Source of the DNA: Phycisphaeraceae bacterium
GTDB taxonomy: Bacteria > Planctomycetota > Phycisphaerae > Phycisphaerales > Phycisphaeraceae
Length of the DNA: 61,187 nucleotides
NCBI GenBank assembly: GCA_020849625.1
Contig: JADLFV010000113.1
Coordinates: 1 to 61,187 of the forward strand
Direction of reading: 5' to 3'
Of the stretch, positions 1-7,623 are shown one piece after another (position 1 is the first letter of the stretch; each line of letters opens with the position of its first letter). The notes below the pieces were generated by a model that was given only the letters and a program-made list of their open reading frames with translations, was not told the DNA's origin and did not search any database. Both the position numbers and the translations under genes were made by a program.

Positions 1-395
1 CGTCCGGTTTCGGATGAGGCTCAATTGCTTGATTAACCCCAGTCGCCTGAACGGAAAAAACGTTCGGCACGGACGCGACCGGGCCCAAGTGAGTGAGTGC
101 TGCTTCGACGCCATCGGCTTGACGTACGTCCGCCCGTGCCCGGATCACAAGCGTTCAGAAAGCCCCCCCAGAAGTGAAAACACGATGGGGCGGCCTGACA
201 GGCGCGTCGCCTACCGGCTCTATGGGGCCTCGGCGAAACTGGCCTTCCAATTGTGTCGCTTCGCTGCGCGCGTGGCGGGTCTGGGCCGATCGGATCCGTC
301 ATGCGCCAGTGAGGTGATTTTTCAAATGTCGAATGTCGTATGTTCGCGCAGGACATCTGAGATGAATCGATCGCAAATCGAAAATCTCTTGGATT
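1..395. other. no supported gene
   Basis: Both strands can be read open here, but the translations are Arg/Pro/Ser-rich noise without a recognisable domain, and no good ribosome binding site is seen. The stretch lies downstream of the leftward URO-D-family gene. It may hold its transcription end, but no clear hairpin with a T-run was found. Confidence 0.5.
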
Positions 396-1550
396 TCACG
401 CTCGCCAGTTGGCTGCTTCTTCAGCCAGGGCACGCATGTTGTCGGCCGTGGATTCCGGCGGCAAGGCGCAGCCGGAGCCGAGGATGTAACCGGCCATCTG
501 ACCGTTGCCGTTCAGGCATTCCCGTGAAGCTTTGCGCAGCTCAGTCGTGTCGGACCTGGTGAACAGCAGCGTATGCACACCGCCCATCAACACCGTGTCT
601 TTGCCCACGCGACGGCGCACGTCCTTGACGCTCACGCCGCCCAGCGGATCGAGCGGCGCGATGCAGTCCAGGCCCACTGCCGCCAGGTCTTCCACGATGG
701 GCGTGACGTTGCCGCAGATGTGGCAATAGATTTTCACGCCCGGCTTGTAACGGTGCAGTTCGTCACAGACTTCTTTCATGTGCGGGCCGACGAATTCGCG
801 CCATTGCTGCGGCGAGATGACGGACATGTTGCCGACCGAGTCGTTGAGGCGCAGGATGTTGATGCCGCGATCGATCCAGAACTTGCCGCGCTCGATGGAG
901 GCGGCCACGCCCTTTTGCATCAGCTTGTGCACGAAGGATGGATCATCGAGCAGGTCCATCATGGCCTGCATCATGCCGCGCAGGCCCACGCAGTAGGCCA
1001 TGGTCGCCGAGTCGCAGTCGCCGACCAGGCCGATGCGATCGCCGACTTTCGCCTTCAGATCCTCGACGATGTTGCCGTAGCCCCACTGCTCGAAACAGGC
1101 CTTGTCCGCGACGCGGATGCGCTGCAGGTCCGCTTCGTCCTTGATCCACGGCTCGTGCGATTTCCAGGTGGTGTTGAAGGCCATGCAATGTGGATCGGCT
1201 GGATCGAAGCGCGAAGGATCATCCAGATGCGTGGACAACCCGCCGGCCAGATCGACTTCGCCCAACGGATTGCCCGCATCATCGACCTCGATCAGTTTGT
1301 CACCCGCCCACTTCACGTTGCGGGGCGGGTTGAGAAACAGCCGTGCCCCGTCGCAGTTCATGGCCATGGCCGCATCGACCACGCAGTTCATGGCTGTCAC
1401 CGGATCGCGCACGATGTCGGCCACGTCCATCTTCAACAGATTGGCGGCCAGGGTGAACCAGACCTTGGGCATGGATGGAATGCGATCCGGCACGCCGCCG
1501 TTGAAGGCGGTTTGCAGGCGCTGGGCAGGGGACATCGGACTTGCACTCAC
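396..1550 (-). CDS. URO-D/MtaA-family methyltransferase-like protein
   Basis: A 384-aa protein of the uroporphyrinogen decarboxylase superfamily. The N-terminal NGGVPDRIP and C-terminal GYILGSGCALPP segments fit that fold. His277, Cys279 (CHICGN) and Cys361 (SGCALP) form an H-x-C...C set, like the zinc site of MtaA/CmuA-type corrinoid:thiol methyltransferases. A methyl-transfer role is therefore more likely than haem synthesis, but the substrate is unknown (inference). It is the last gene of the leftward operon behind the kinase, DUF3748 and symporter genes, and a palindromic repeat separates it from the symporter. The GTG start has AGGAAA about nine bases upstream; an in-frame ATG at 1535 is the alternative. 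Confidence 0.85.
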   Translation of the reverse strand: MSASPMSPAQRLQTAFNGGVPDRIPSMPKVWFTLAANLLKMDVADIVRDPVTAMNCVVDAAMAMNCDGARLFLNPPRNVKWAGDKLIEVDDAGNPLGEVDLAGGLSTHLDDPSRFDPADPHCMAFNTTWKSHEPWIKDEADLQRIRVADKACFEQWGYGNIVEDLKAKVGDRIGLVGDCDSATMAYCVGLRGMMQAMMDLLDDPSFVHKLMQKGVAASIERGKFWIDRGINILRLNDSVGNMSVISPQQWREFVGPHMKEVCDELHRYKPGVKIYCHICGNVTPIVEDLAAVGLDCIAPLDPLGGVSVKDVRRRVGKDTVLMGGVHTLLFTRSDTTELRKASRECLNGNGQMAGYILGSGCALPPESTADNMRALAEEAANWRA

Positions 1551-1591
1551 AAGACGGTTTCCTGTTTACAAGTGCCAAAAAAGGAGCGGAA

Positions 1592-1687
1592 TTCACCGCG
1601 GAGTGCGCGGAGGACGCCGAGTCGAAACATGAGAATACAAGCTCAATTTGCTTGTTCTCTGCGATCTCTGCGTCCTCCGCGGTGTGT
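1592..1687. repeat. imperfect inverted repeat, cgcggaggacgc family
   Basis: The left arm around 1592-1620 (ttcaccgcgg...ggaggacgc) is matched by an inverted right arm at about 1660-1687 (ctctgcgtcctccgcggtg). It lies between two genes of one operon. Related elements occur at 27661-27822, 31122-31549 and 40522-40697. Confidence 0.7.
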
Positions 1688-1697
1688 TGTTCTGCAT

Positions 1698-3356
1698 TTA
1701 AGACTGGCCATATTGTTCCAGTGCGGGTTTGTGCTGGTGGGGTTTGGTGAAGCGGCTGACGATCAGGCCGACCAGCATGATGCTCAGCGTGCCGACGACG
1801 ATGACCATGAAGTCGTGGAACGGGCTGCGAGCGGCTTCCCACGCGGGCGGCCAAAGGCTGGTCTTAGAGAAGACCATCCAGACGATGACCAGGCCGCCCA
1901 CGATGACGCCGGTGACGGCTGCGGGATTGCCGGCCCGTCGGCTGATCATGCCCAACAGGAACAGGGAGACCATGCCGCCGGAGAAAATGCTGGACATTTT
2001 CCACCACATATCCAGGGCACTTTCGGTTTTGGACACCAGGGCTAAAGCGGTGCCGGTGCCCAGAATGCCCCAAAGGATGGTGCCGACGTAGAGGGCGATC
2101 ATGGCCTGCTTCTCGCCGGCCCTCTTGTTGATGAAGCGTTTGTAGTAATCGGTCATGATCAACGTGGCCGAGGAGTTGAGACTGGTGGCGGTGGTGCTCA
2201 TGCCGGCCGCGAAGATGGCGGCGATCAGCAGGCCGGTGATCCCCGGCGGCAGGTGTACGGCGATGAAGTGCGGGAACACGCGGTCGCCGATCTTGCTGTT
2301 GTCCAGGCCGGCCATCTTTTCGTCAAGCTGGGCCTGGTATGCGGGCGTGAAGGCTTGGGCGTCTCCGGCCGCTTCGACGTACTGCGGCTCGACGCCCTGC
2401 TGGAGAAGCTGTTGTTTAGCCACGATTTGCTTGACCTGGGGAATTTCATCGGGGTAGCTGGTGTAGTAGGTGTACAGCGTGGTCCCGATAAAGAAGAACA
2501 GCGCGCTGATCGGCACGTAGAGCAGTCCGCCCAGGTACAGGCTTTTCTTGGCTTCACGGTCGGACTTGGCGGCGATGTAACGCTGGCAAAAGTTCTGGTC
2601 GATGCCGAAGTTCTGGAGGTTGATGAACAGACCGTTGAGCAGCATGACCCAGAAAGTGGCGGTGCTCACATCGCTCAGCGAGTAGCTGCCCAGAGAGAAC
2701 TTGTCGTGCTCCGCGGCGACGGTGAACACCTGTCCCGGCCCGTCGGGCAGACTGAACAGCAGCACGATCAGACAGACCACCGCGCCCACCATCAGCACCA
2801 GGGCCTGCATGGCGTCGGCCCAGATCACCGCCAGGATGCCGCCCACGAAGGAATAGACGGTCACCGATACGCCGGTGACGATGATGACGGTGTAGATGTC
2901 CCAGCCGAAGATCACCTGCATGGGCAGGGCCATCAGGTACGTCACCACACCGATGCGTGCCACCTGCGTCAGCAGATAGAAGGCGCTGACATAGACGCGG
3001 GCCCAGACACCGAAGCGATGCTCCAACATGGCGTAGGCCGACACCTCACCGCTCTTGCGGTAGTACGGCACGAACCACTTGACGCCGATCCACACCGCGA
3101 CGGGAATGGCCAGCGAGAAGACGAACGGGTTCCAGTTGCCGGCAAAAGATTTCCCGGGCAAGGCCAGGTAGCTGATGCTGCTGAGATAGGTGGCGAAAAT
3201 CGACAAACCAACCACCCAGCCCGGCAGCGATCGCTCGGCCGCGGTGAATCCTTCCGTGGATCGGCTTTTGCGCCAGAAGTAGAAGCCGATTGACATGGTG
3301 CCCCCGAAATAAGCCAACAGAACGATCCAGTCCAAAACCGTGAAATGACCTTGCAT
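1698..3356 (-). CDS. sodium:solute symporter (SSS family)
   Basis: A 552-aa polytopic inner-membrane protein with about 13 hydrophobic segments. It starts with the typical SSS first helix (LDWIVLLAYFGGTMSIGFYFWR), then the GWVVGLSIFATYLSSISYLALPG region that forms the core around the sodium site. SSS members couple Na+ entry to uptake of sugars, acids or similar solutes; this one may import the substrate of the neighbouring FGGY kinase (inference). GGGAG lies about ten bases before the ATG. It begins 21 bp after the DUF3748 gene, so the two are probably cotranscribed. Confidence 0.92.
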   Translation of the reverse strand: MQGHFTVLDWIVLLAYFGGTMSIGFYFWRKSRSTEGFTAAERSLPGWVVGLSIFATYLSSISYLALPGKSFAGNWNPFVFSLAIPVAVWIGVKWFVPYYRKSGEVSAYAMLEHRFGVWARVYVSAFYLLTQVARIGVVTYLMALPMQVIFGWDIYTVIIVTGVSVTVYSFVGGILAVIWADAMQALVLMVGAVVCLIVLLFSLPDGPGQVFTVAAEHDKFSLGSYSLSDVSTATFWVMLLNGLFINLQNFGIDQNFCQRYIAAKSDREAKKSLYLGGLLYVPISALFFFIGTTLYTYYTSYPDEIPQVKQIVAKQQLLQQGVEPQYVEAAGDAQAFTPAYQAQLDEKMAGLDNSKIGDRVFPHFIAVHLPPGITGLLIAAIFAAGMSTTATSLNSSATLIMTDYYKRFINKRAGEKQAMIALYVGTILWGILGTGTALALVSKTESALDMWWKMSSIFSGGMVSLFLLGMISRRAGNPAAVTGVIVGGLVIVWMVFSKTSLWPPAWEAARSPFHDFMVIVVGTLSIMLVGLIVSRFTKPHQHKPALEQYGQS

Positions 3357-3377
3357 CAGTCAGGCTCCCAGAGGTGT

Positions 3378-4967
3378 TCAGGGTACATCCACCACAAACA
3401 GTTGCGCAAACGTCCGGCCGTCGGTTCGCGGCACGGGACGCATGTAAGCGATCATTTTGCCATCGGGGCTGAACACGCAGGCCATGCTCATCGGGGCCGT
3501 CGCATCATCCGTGCGCGGCGTCAGGCGCTGCGTCTGCCCGTCAGCGACGCGCGTCACGAAAACGCTGTTGTCGCAGATGTAACTGATGCTGGCGCCGTCC
3601 GGCGACCAACTGAAACAGGAGGCGATGCTCTGTTCGTTGTTCGTCACCTGCACGGGTTGACCACCGTTGGGCGAGATGGTCCACAGTTGCACGATGCCCG
3701 CATCGTCCTTCATCAGGAATCCGATGCGAGTGCCGTCCGGCGAGCTGCGCAACCAATGCCGCGGACCTTGCAGACCGGGATACTTGCGGTCGGCGGTGAA
3801 CGTGAGGCGGCGTTGCACGGTGCCTTTGGGCGGGCGCGGGCGGGTGATGGCGGTGCCCTGCAATGGTCCGTCGTCGCTGGGAATCGTCACGTCATCGGGC
3901 AGATCAACCACGAACACTTCGCTGATGGTTTCACCCGACTGGGCGACCACGTTGCCCTGGAAAGCAATGGCGCGTTTCTGATGCCTGTTTCCGGGGGTGA
4001 TGTAGCCGTCGGTGCCGATCCAGGAATCCTCGAAGGCCTTGCTGATCTGGTCGGAGCCGGGCTGAGGATGATTGACGGTGCGTGTGGCCAGCACGGTGAA
4101 GTGCGAGCCGTCGTGATTGCGCGGGTTGTCCTTATCGACCGTCACGGCTGCACCGGGCACGCTGATGCCGACGTTGCGCTGATTGATTTCGTGATCGTCG
4201 CCGTCACCGAGTGCTTTGAGCACGTGGTCTTCGTAGGTGAAGCTGACCCATTGGCCGTCACCGCTGAAGGTATGCACGTGCGTGCCGCCGCGCAGCGCCC
4301 CGGGGGTGAACGGCTCGGTGATGTCACGGGCATCCATGGTCAGGCCGCGGCCAGGTTGATAGGCGTGGACGATCGTGCCGCGGCGATGCTCCGCGGCGTA
4401 GGACCAGTCGGGGGTGGGATTCTCCGGGCCGTGGATGAACACCACGCGGTCATCGGTGGGGCTACAGGTGACGACGCCGCAATGCGAGCCGTCGGTCGCT
4501 TTGTAGAGCACCTGCACATTGCCGTTGCGGACGTTGACCCGTTCGATGCGTGGGCCGTCGAAGATTGTTTCATCGACGCGCAGATCATAAACCAGCCACT
4601 GACTGTCGGACGACCAGCAGCCGACGTTGGTCAGGATGTGTCCGCAGGGATCGAAGGTGACCTGGCCGGTGGCGTCGAACGGTTTATGTGATTGCTGTGG
4701 CGCCTTGGTCGGGGTCTTTTGTGGTGCTTTGTACGAGATTTCCAGCGGAATATCGTTGACCTCGCAGCCGGGCATCGCCAGAAACAAACCGGCCGCAGTC
4801 GCGCCCATGAGAACGCGCATGAGATTCGACGCCGAGCCCTGAGGAGTCGGCGACGAAGGGCCGGATTGCGCGGTCGGTGCGCATCCGATCCGGCCCTTCG
4901 TCGTCGTGGACTCCTCCTCAGGGCTCGGCGTCGCTGTGTTCATCCACGTTTTGAGTTTTTCAGTCAT
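3378..4967 (-). CDS. YidR/DUF3748-like beta-propeller protein, putative lipoprotein
   Basis: 529 aa. From about residue 95 onward it resembles E. coli YidR (DUF3748, a TolB-like propeller of unknown function) as I remember that sequence: RIERVNVRNGNVQVLY, VVFIHGPENP, GGTHVHTFSGDGQWVSFTYE, GIVQLWTISPNGGQP. A hydrophobic stretch followed by Cys near residue 68 (LFLAMPGC) suggests a lipoprotein signal with a poor lipobox. The listed start overlaps the kinase stop by 8 bp, which favours translational coupling. However, residues about 12-46 are encoded by a 105-bp palindrome (4828-4932) and read as low-complexity filler. An internal start at Met50 (4820), just before the signal, is a fair alternative. 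Confidence 0.82.
   Translation of the reverse strand: MTEKLKTWMNTATPSPEEESTTTKGRIGCAPTAQSGPSSPTPQGSASNLMRVLMGATAAGLFLAMPGCEVNDIPLEISYKAPQKTPTKAPQQSHKPFDATGQVTFDPCGHILTNVGCWSSDSQWLVYDLRVDETIFDGPRIERVNVRNGNVQVLYKATDGSHCGVVTCSPTDDRVVFIHGPENPTPDWSYAAEHRRGTIVHAYQPGRGLTMDARDITEPFTPGALRGGTHVHTFSGDGQWVSFTYEDHVLKALGDGDDHEINQRNVGISVPGAAVTVDKDNPRNHDGSHFTVLATRTVNHPQPGSDQISKAFEDSWIGTDGYITPGNRHQKRAIAFQGNVVAQSGETISEVFVVDLPDDVTIPSDDGPLQGTAITRPRPPKGTVQRRLTFTADRKYPGLQGPRHWLRSSPDGTRIGFLMKDDAGIVQLWTISPNGGQPVQVTNNEQSIASCFSWSPDGASISYICDNSVFVTRVADGQTQRLTPRTDDATAPMSMACVFSPDGKMIAYMRPVPRTDGRTFAQLFVVDVP
4828..4932. repeat. 105-bp palindrome inside a coding region
   Basis: The outer arms are 4828-4846 and 4914-4932, a perfect 19-bp inverted match. 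The inner arms are 4851-4866 and 4888-4903, a perfect 16-bp inverted match. Together they could form one long hairpin. It lies in the 5' coding part of the DUF3748 gene. Confidence 0.9.
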
Positions 4968-6567
4968 GTTGCTTGCTGATCCATGCGGCGGTGTCGCGAT
5001 AGCGTTTATAGACCTGATCGTAATCCTTGCGGTTTCTGGCGATGGGCTTGACCACGCGGCCGCCCCTGGCAGCCTTGGCGCTCATGGCGGCGATGGCAGC
5101 CTTGGCGGAAGTGAAGCCGGTGGCCTTGTTGCCAGCCGCCAGGGCCCCGAGGATCGCGGCGCCCAGGGCCGGTCCCTGCGTGGACGGATGCACCAGAATG
5201 CTCTTGCCGATCACGTCGGCATAAACCTGCACCATGAAGGGATTGTGATGAGGCAGACCACCGGTGGCGACCAGCGCGTTGACGGGCACGCCGCCATTTT
5301 CCAGCAGTTCGATGATCCAGCGCACGCCGCAGGCTGAGGCCTCCAGCAAAGCGCGATACATGTGCCCGGGCGTGTGGCCCATGGACAGGCCGAGGAACGC
5401 GCCGCGCAGTTCGCCATCCATCAGCGGCGTGCGGCAGCCGTTGAACCAGTCGATGCACAGCACGCCGTCGGAACCGGGCGCGAGCGCTTCCGCCTGCTGG
5501 GTCATCAGCTTGAAGTCTTTCTGGCTGAGCGTGCGTCGCAGCCAGTCGAAGGCGTCGCCCACCGCCGCCTGGCCGGTCTCGTAACCGAACAAGCCCGGCA
5601 GGATGCCGCCATCGACGATGCCCGCGACGCCCTTGACCAGTTTTTCCTTTGTGGCGTTGAGCATGTGGCAACTGCTGGTGCCCATGACCATGACCATAGT
5701 GCCCGCGCCGGCCACGCCCGCGCCGGGAACGCCGGCATGGGCATCGATCGTCGCGGCGCTCACCGCAACCCCCGGAACCAATCCCATCTTTTTCGCCATT
5801 CCGGCCGTGAGTTCGCCGGCTTGTTCACCAGGGGCCAGCAGCTTGCCGGGCATCTTCTTGAGCACGTCGCTCATCTTGGGATTGAGGGCTTTGAAAAACT
5901 GCGGCGAGGGATAGCCGGTCTTGCTGTTCCACATGGCCTTGTAGCCGGCCTGACAGGTCGAGCGCGGCAAGATCGCCGCGTCGCCGCCGACCAGTTGCCA
6001 GACGTACCAGTCGCCGCCTTCGACCCAGACCTCAGCCGCTTTGTAGATGTTGGGCGCCTTCTCCAGCGTTTCGCAGATCTTGGGGAAGAACCACTCCAGG
6101 CCGATGGTCCCGCCGTAACGAGCGAGCCATTTTTCCTTGCGTTTCCTGGCGAGGGCGGTGATGCGGTCGGCCTGATCCTGGGCGCCGTGATGCTTCCACA
6201 GCTTGGGCCAGGCGTAGGGTTGCTTGGCCAGCGCGGGCAACTTGCACAGAGGGGTGCCGTCGCTCAGGGCGGGCAACATGGTGCAACTGGTGAAATCGAC
6301 GCCGATGCCGACAACCTGGGCCGGCTTGATGCGTGCAGCTTGGACCGCCTGGCGCGAGGCGGTCGCAGCCGAGTCGATCCAGTCCTGCGGATCCTGGAGG
6401 GCGAACAGCGGCGGCAACTTCTGGCCGCTGGTCGGCAGCTTGTCGAGGATCTGGCCGTGGGCGTAACGACTGACAGCGGTGGCCAGCTCATTGCCCTTGA
6501 GGTCAACCAGAATGGCCCGCACGGATTCGGTGCCGAAGTCCAGGCCCATCACGACTGATTGCGGCAT
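4960..6567 (-). CDS. araB: ribulokinase-type FGGY carbohydrate kinase
   Basis: 535 aa. FGGY kinases transfer phosphate from ATP to a sugar; the AraB branch phosphorylates L-ribulose and related ketoses in the cytoplasm. The N-terminal phosphate-1 motif MGLDFGTESVRAILVD and the later CIDWFNGCRTPLMDGEL block (compare the WWNGNRTP-type block of AraB) support the ribulokinase branch. The C-terminal half has the GGLPHHNPFMVQVYADV adenosine motif. It is first in the leftward operon, with AGGGGC before the ATG, and is divergent from the GntR regulator. The precise sugar is not proven, because no araA or araD is in the window. Confidence 0.85.
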   Translation of the reverse strand: MPQSVVMGLDFGTESVRAILVDLKGNELATAVSRYAHGQILDKLPTSGQKLPPLFALQDPQDWIDSAATASRQAVQAARIKPAQVVGIGVDFTSCTMLPALSDGTPLCKLPALAKQPYAWPKLWKHHGAQDQADRITALARKRKEKWLARYGGTIGLEWFFPKICETLEKAPNIYKAAEVWVEGGDWYVWQLVGGDAAILPRSTCQAGYKAMWNSKTGYPSPQFFKALNPKMSDVLKKMPGKLLAPGEQAGELTAGMAKKMGLVPGVAVSAATIDAHAGVPGAGVAGAGTMVMVMGTSSCHMLNATKEKLVKGVAGIVDGGILPGLFGYETGQAAVGDAFDWLRRTLSQKDFKLMTQQAEALAPGSDGVLCIDWFNGCRTPLMDGELRGAFLGLSMGHTPGHMYRALLEASACGVRWIIELLENGGVPVNALVATGGLPHHNPFMVQVYADVIGKSILVHPSTQGPALGAAILGALAAGNKATGFTSAKAAIAAMSAKAARGGRVVKPIARNRKDYDQVYKRYRDTAAWISKQHD

Positions 6568-6883
6568 GGCAAGCCCCTATCAGATAGTTGAATATATCGG
6601 TGGCAGTATAACAAACCGCTCCCGGGGTCGCAGAGTGCCACCGGCAGGCGGTCAATTTTGCAGACGTACGCGAATTCCCACAATATGGTTGACTGTACGC
6701 TATCTGCTGATATATTTGAATGTATATTAATGGGACAAGCGTGTTTTGCTGCCGCTTCATGGGGTGTGTTTTGAGTGGGGTTGGCGTGGGCGGGCAGGCT
6801 TCCATCAGGCCCCTGAACAAGGGTCGTCTGAAGCATGAACCGAGTGTCCGTGCGGGGATCGGGCAAGTGGGAGCAATCAACTG
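6568..6883. promoter_or_regulatory. divergent promoter region, possible GntR operator
   Basis: An A/T-rich divergent intergenic region between the kinase operon and the GntR gene. TTGAATATATC at 6588-6598 recurs in inverse orientation with one extra base (GATATATTTGAA, 6709-6720). These arms are candidates for regulator binding, but no clean compact palindrome was found. Short open frames across it look spurious. Confidence 0.35.
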
Positions 6884-7561
6884 ATGACCCAAGCCACACA
6901 TTCATTGCAGCAGCGTGCTTACGAGCATGTTCGTGAACAGATCGCCACCGGCTCGTATCTGCCGGGCATCCGCCTGGACTATCGCGCGGTGGGCCAGGAG
7001 ATTGGCACCAGTTCCACCCCGGTGCGTGAAGCCATGCGCCGGCTGGAGACCGAGGGCCTGGTCGAACTGGTGCCGCGCCTGGGGGCGGTGGTCAAGAAGC
7101 TGGACCCCGAGGAAATGCGCGAGTTGTACGGCGTGCGCGAAGCCATCGAGGGTTATGCCGCCCGCATTGCTGCTGAACATATCAACGGCCACCAGATCGC
7201 CCGCCTCGGCGACCTGCTCGATGAGGTTGACCGCATGGTCAGCCAATGGTTTGCCGGCAACGACAAACCGCTGGCCGGGGCTGAACTTTATCGCTTCCTC
7301 GAATTGGACTGGGCCTTCCACGAAGTGATCATCCGGGCCTCCAACAATTCGCGCCTGCGCCGCATCGTCGAGACCTGCCACATGATGTCGCGCATCTTCA
7401 ACACCCAGCGGGCCAGCCACACCCGGGCCCGCCTGGATGAAGCTGCCGTCCAGCACCACCAGGTGCTCAACGCCCTCAAAGCTCACGACGGCGAACTGGC
7501 TCGCCGCCTGATCATCCAACACATCCGGGACAGCCTCAGTTGGTCGCTTGGCTATCGTTGA
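6884..7561 (+). CDS. GntR family regulator, FCD (FadR-like) subgroup
   Basis: 225 aa. The N-terminal winged helix-turn-helix (about residues 8-75; LDYRAVGQEIGTSSTPVREAM) has the classic GntR SxTPVREA recognition pattern. It is followed by an all-helical FCD effector domain (about 85-220; LDWAFHEVI has a typical metal-binding His). FCD regulators usually sense small organic acids or sugar acids and repress adjacent catabolic operons. Its divergent position opposite the araB-type operon, and just upstream of the first large secreted protein gene, suggests it controls one or both. Confidence 0.93.
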   Translation: MTQATHSLQQRAYEHVREQIATGSYLPGIRLDYRAVGQEIGTSSTPVREAMRRLETEGLVELVPRLGAVVKKLDPEEMRELYGVREAIEGYAARIAAEHINGHQIARLGDLLDEVDRMVSQWFAGNDKPLAGAELYRFLELDWAFHEVIIRASNNSRLRRIVETCHMMSRIFNTQRASHTRARLDEAAVQHHQVLNALKAHDGELARRLIIQHIRDSLSWSLGYR

Positions 7562-7623
7562 TCGGCTGACTTCGAGCGGCCGACCGCGGGCACCGCACCG
7601 CGGGGCGGATTGGAGATGGATCA

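Noticed and set aside
14..562. Possible gene at the left edge
   Set aside because: The translation is low in structure, lacks a ribosome binding site and overlaps the end of the URO-D gene on the other strand.
573..2045. Long open frame antisense to the URO-D and symporter genes
   Set aside because: His/Asp/Arg-rich translation without domains; the opposite strand encodes two recognised proteins. A GC-rich shadow.
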